A stretch of DNA of 64,000 nucleotides. Source: Verrucomicrobiales bacterium. GTDB lineage: Bacteria; Verrucomicrobiota; Verrucomicrobiia; Verrucomicrobiales; DEV007. This document shows positions 61,332-64,000 of the stretch, one piece after another. Within the stretch, counting starts at the first letter, position 1, and each line of letters begins with the position of its first letter. A model generated the notes under the pieces. That model was not told the DNA's origin and ran no database searches. It saw only the letters and a list, made by a program, of their open reading frames with translations. The DNA is taken from positions 1-64,000 of the forward strand of contig JAHEJT010000002.1 of the NCBI GenBank assembly GCA_024638765.1, in the 5' to 3' direction. A program made the position numbers and the translations under genes.

Positions 61332-62915
61332 TCACCCCACTGCCGCCCCTTTCCGCACCAGCAGGGAACTCCCGGCCATCGCTTCCGGCTTCTCCAGCCC
61401 GAGCATGTCCAGCAAGGTGGGCGCGATGTCAGCCAGAACTCCGTCCTGCAATCCGACCTCCGCCGCATCCGCCCCCACGTAAAACAAATGCACCGGAAAA
61501 GTCGTGTGCGCCGTGTGCGGCGATCCGTCGGGATTGCGCATGTACTCGCAATTTCCGTGATCCGCGGTGATCAATAGACTTCCTCCCAGGCGCATCGTCT
61601 CATCCACCACCGCTTTCAATCCTGCGTCCACCGTTTCCACCGCCACGATCGCCGCTTTGACGTCTCCGGTGTGTCCCACCATGTCCGGATTCGCGTAATT
61701 CAGAATCACCAGATCATACTTCCGCAACCTCTCCACCACCTTCTGCGTGACTTCGGGCGCACTCATCTCGGGCTGCAGATCGTAGGTCGCCACCTTTGGT
61801 GAGGGCACGATTTCGCGGTCTTCCCCCTCAAAAGGCTCCTCCAAACCCCCGTTGAAGAAATAAGTTACGTGGGGATATTTTTCGGTTTCGGCTATCCGCA
61901 GCTGCTTGAGCCCCGCCCGGGCTACCACTTCCCCGAGGACATCACTCATCGTCTCCGGAGGAAATACCACCGGACAATCATAGGTCTCATCGTACTCCGT
62001 CAACGTCACGTAATGCACCCTCGGCCAACCCTCGCGGTCAAAACCGTCAAATCCTTCATCAAGAAAAGCATTCGACAACTGCCGCGCGCGGTCGGCGCGA
62101 AAATTGAAAACGATCACCACGTCGTCGTCTTCGATGCGCTGGCCCCCGGCCGGCGAATCAGACCCCACCTCGCAACTGCCGGCTTCCCGGAAAAGGATCG
62201 GGAGAAGAAACTCGTCCGTCTTGTCTTCCCGGTAACGTTCACGGACCGCTTCCGAAGGCAGCACGTCCATACATTCACCCTTGCCGTGCACGATCGCATC
62301 CCACGCCAGCTTGGTGCGATCCCATCGCTTGTCGCGGTCCATGGCATAATACCGCCCCACCACCGTGATGATTCTCGCGCCGAATGGCGCCAACCTGTCC
62401 TCGCACTCGGAAAGATATCCCGCGCCTCCGGTCGGCGATGTATCCCGCCCGTCGGTAATGGCATGCACAAAGAGATCCCGGCAGCCGGCTTCGTAAGCCG
62501 CGCCCGCCAACGCCGCGAGCTGATCCTGGTGGCTGTGCACCCCGCCGTCGGAAAGTAACCCGATGAAATGCAGGCGCCGCCCCTGGCGCGCCCGGGAAAA
62601 CGCATCGCGAAGCACCGCGTTATCCGAAAGCTTGCCCTCCTCGATCGTCTTGTTGATGCGGGTAAGATCCTGGTAAACGATGCGGCCCGCACCCAGGTTC
62701 ATGTGACCCACCTCGGAGTTTCCCATCTGTCCCTCGGGCAACCCTACCTCCAGCCCGCTCGTCGCCACGTGACTGTACGGATATTCTGCGAAAAGTTCTT
62801 CATGAAAAGGAGTCTTCGCCTGAAGCACGGCGTTGCCGTCCTTCTCCTTCGTGCTCTCACCCCCGGGGTTGTCGCCCCAGCCGTCGCGGATTACTAATAC
62901 AACAGGTTTTGCCAT
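61332..62915 (-). CDS. gpmI: 2,3-bisphosphoglycerate-independent phosphoglycerate mutase
   Basis: The 527-aa enzyme from ATG 62915 (MAKPVVLVIRDGWGDN) interconverts 3- and 2-phosphoglycerate using two Mn ions. Hallmarks are VLVIRDGWGDNPGG, the phospho-Ser in GQMGNSEVGHMNLGAGR, AITDGRDTSP, FNFRADRARQLS, and YANPDMVGHTGD with the later ITADHGNCE. The length is standard. A longer frame to 62930 is possible. It is followed at its stop by a hairpin-heptamer element. Confidence 0.96.
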   Translation of the reverse strand: MAKPVVLVIRDGWGDNPGGESTKEKDGNAVLQAKTPFHEELFAEYPYSHVATSGLEVGLPEGQMGNSEVGHMNLGAGRIVYQDLTRINKTIEEGKLSDNAVLRDAFSRARQGRRLHFIGLLSDGGVHSHQDQLAALAGAAYEAGCRDLFVHAITDGRDTSPTGGAGYLSECEDRLAPFGARIITVVGRYYAMDRDKRWDRTKLAWDAIVHGKGECMDVLPSEAVRERYREDKTDEFLLPILFREAGSCEVGSDSPAGGQRIEDDDVVIVFNFRADRARQLSNAFLDEGFDGFDREGWPRVHYVTLTEYDETYDCPVVFPPETMSDVLGEVVARAGLKQLRIAETEKYPHVTYFFNGGLEEPFEGEDREIVPSPKVATYDLQPEMSAPEVTQKVVERLRKYDLVILNYANPDMVGHTGDVKAAIVAVETVDAGLKAVVDETMRLGGSLLITADHGNCEYMRNPDGSPHTAHTTFPVHLFYVGADAAEVGLQDGVLADIAPTLLDMLGLEKPEAMAGSSLLVRKGAAVG

Positions 62916-62996
62916 CTCTGGTCGTAACATCCGTATATCAGAGCCACCTTACAAGTACAAGAGCGCGAAAATTCCGCCCCGCCGCCATCCCTTGGT

Positions 62997-63797
62997 TCAG
63001 ACACCCCCAATCCCGGGGGTCGCCGCGAGAAGTTCCCGCATCAACTCATGCCGCGGGGAATTCAAGATCGATTCCAGGGGCCCGGATTCCACAATCACTC
63101 CACCCTCCAGCAACGCAAGGCGATCAGCTACGCGGTAGGCAACCCGGAAATCACGAGTCGTCAACAGCATCGCCACCCCGGTCTGTTCCGTTAATTCGCC
63201 CAGCAATCCCAACACCATCTCCTGGCTGGCCTGGTCCAGCTGCGAAGTCGGTTCGTCTGCAAGAATCAGCTGCGGCAGAGTCGAAAACGCAATCGCGATC
63301 AATATCCGCATTCTTAGAACCGAATCCAACTCACCCGGCATGGCCGTAAGGCTCACCTCAGGCTCCGGCACTCCCGCCTTACTCAGCCAATGCACCATCT
63401 CCTCTCGGGCGTCGACCAGTTCGGGCCGATGACAGATGAGCACGTCTTTCATTTGTGCGCCCACGGAAACGTGCGGATACAGCCCCAACTCCGCGTCTCC
63501 AAACAAGTAACTGATTCGACCGCCCCGCAACCTCCGCAGCCTCGCCGTCCGCGCCTTGAGAAGGTTGCGGGCGTCTCCGCGCAAGTGCACTTTCCCCCTG
63601 GTCTTACCGCGGAAGCCGAGTCCCGTGATCGCACGCAACACCAGCGATTTACCACAGCCCGTCTCCCCGAGAAGCGCAAGCGTCTCTCCATCGTGAATTT
63701 CGAAACTGACTCCCCGCAGGATTTCCCGCCTCCGCGCCAACCGGCTAGGCAGGCTCATCTCGAGGTCTATTACCGTTAGTAACGCGTCCGTTTGCAT
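62997..63797 (-). CDS. ABC transporter ATPase (OppD/DppD-like) with degenerate motifs
   Basis: The start is ATG 63797 (MQTDALLTVIDLEM), giving 266 aa; upstream frame reading overlaps the permease end. Walker A is GETGCGKS (44-51) and Walker B is LILADEPTSQLD (177-188), so nucleotide binding is expected. The Q-loop reads SYLFGD with Gly100 in place of Gln, the LSGGQ signature is replaced by MPGELDSVL (153-161), and the switch His is Arg215 (TTRDF). This suggests a non-canonical or regulatory ATPase half-site. It lies 13 bp downstream of the permease gene. Confidence 0.88.
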   Translation of the reverse strand: MQTDALLTVIDLEMSLPSRLARRREILRGVSFEIHDGETLALLGETGCGKSLVLRAITGLGFRGKTRGKVHLRGDARNLLKARTARLRRLRGGRISYLFGDAELGLYPHVSVGAQMKDVLICHRPELVDAREEMVHWLSKAGVPEPEVSLTAMPGELDSVLRMRILIAIAFSTLPQLILADEPTSQLDQASQEMVLGLLGELTEQTGVAMLLTTRDFRVAYRVADRLALLEGGVIVESGPLESILNSPRHELMRELLAATPGIGGV

Positions 63798-63810
63798 TGA
63801 TCTCACCAAC

Positions 63811-64000
63811 TCAGGCGTTGAGAAGTCGACGATACCCGCGCAGCCGCGCCCCGGCAAACGCACGACCACAGTATGCCAGAAAAAGCAGAAGGGTGAGTAC
63901 GGCGCCGGGCGCCACGATCAACCAGGGCGCGTCCAGCAGGTAGTCGTGCCCCTCCGCAAGCACCGCCCCAAGTCCCGCGCTTGGCCTGCCCTGGGTGCCC
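63811..64000 (-). CDS. peptide-type ABC transporter permease (DppC-like, 5' end outside window)
   Basis: The frame closes at TGA 63811-63813 and remains open to the right edge. The visible 62 residues include LAEGHDYLLDAPWLIVAPGAVLTLLLFLAYCGRAFAGARLRG, which matches the C-terminus of DppC/OppC permeases (pattern W-x-x-PGxx...Gxxxxx-G-x-R-x-x-R-R). It precedes the ATPase gene in the same direction, so the pair forms a peptide- or nickel-type ABC importer. Confidence 0.72.
   Translation of the reverse strand, partial: GTQGRPSAGLGAVLAEGHDYLLDAPWLIVAPGAVLTLLLFLAYCGRAFAGARLRGYRRLLNA

Overview
The window is GC-rich and looks like a chromosomal segment from the Planctomycetes-Verrucomicrobia-Chlamydiae group, most likely Verrucomicrobiota. 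The pointers are a PSCyt1/DUF1549/DUF1553 protein paired with a DUF1501 protein, a DUF1080-ThuA protein beside a Tat-exported Gfo/Idh oxidoreductase, a secreted protein resembling the TIGR02597 family, a Lys/Arg/Ala-rich histone-like protein and orphan pseudopilins. The cell is Gram-negative in layout (Wza-like export lipoprotein, outer-membrane barrel, LpxL-type acyltransferase). This placement is inference; no rRNA gene is present.

Layout. 1-9047 (minus strand) is an exopolysaccharide operon: small lipoprotein, small membrane protein, outer-membrane barrel, secreted dockerin-loop protein, Wza-like lipoprotein, Wzc-like tyrosine kinase, GT4 glycosyltransferase and an O-antigen ligase/polymerase running off the left edge. 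9398-15898 holds a membrane-anchored EEP-fold protein, a small pseudopilin, a NodB-like deacetylase-type protein with an acidic membrane partner, and a TMTC-like membrane/TPR protein. 15956-20030 is a sugar cluster (TIM-barrel isomerase, DUF1080-ThuA, Gfo/Idh). 20148-23444 holds small and membrane proteins of unknown role. 23681-28922 is a central-carbon block: a single ORF fusing low-molecular-weight tyrosine phosphatase, RpiB and serine hydroxymethyltransferase, followed by zwf and opcA. 29259-36114 (minus) is housekeeping: smpB, rpoZ, yidC, rnpA, rpmH, the histone-like gene and a long-form ispH. 36480-43661 holds a candidate small RNA, a sigma-54 activator, an M42 peptidase, an acyltransferase, a pseudopilin, a VTT-domain protein, a PNPOx-fold protein and an SGNH hydrolase. 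43833-50404 is a string of single genes (SRPBCC, GNAT, TerC, alpha/beta hydrolase, VOC, APC permease, FkbM). 50671-56165 has tRNA-Arg, an AraC/PAS regulator and the PSD1/DUF1501 pair. 56277-64000 has parB, a glutaredoxin-like gene, rpsA, a TIGR02597-like gene, tRNA-Gln, gpmI and the end of a peptide-type ABC transporter.

Two observations stand out. The first is the triple enzyme fusion, which joins in one polypeptide genes that are neighbours in the Bacillus ywlE-ywlF-ywlG-glyA region. The second is a system of short repeats placed exactly at gene boundaries. One class is a GC hairpin with a three-base loop followed by degenerate 7-bp units; it abuts the stop codons of smpB, a pseudopilin, a GNAT gene, parB and gpmI. 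Other 7-bp tracts supply the stop of opcA, span the TerC stop and GNAT start, precede zwf, flank a divergent gene pair, and sit in frame inside the PSD1 gene. A second class (CGCGGT-TAAAAA type) runs flush into the start codons of opcA and the DUF1501 gene, where no Shine-Dalgarno sequence is visible.

Other points worth checking are a 44-bp perfect palindrome at 47586-47629, an orphan intrinsic terminator at 36573-36604, a sigma-54 activator with Glu at the phospho-acceptor site, an ABC ATPase lacking three hallmark motifs, and a predicted lipoprotein FkbM methyltransferase. All functions come from reading sequence motifs; no database search was run.
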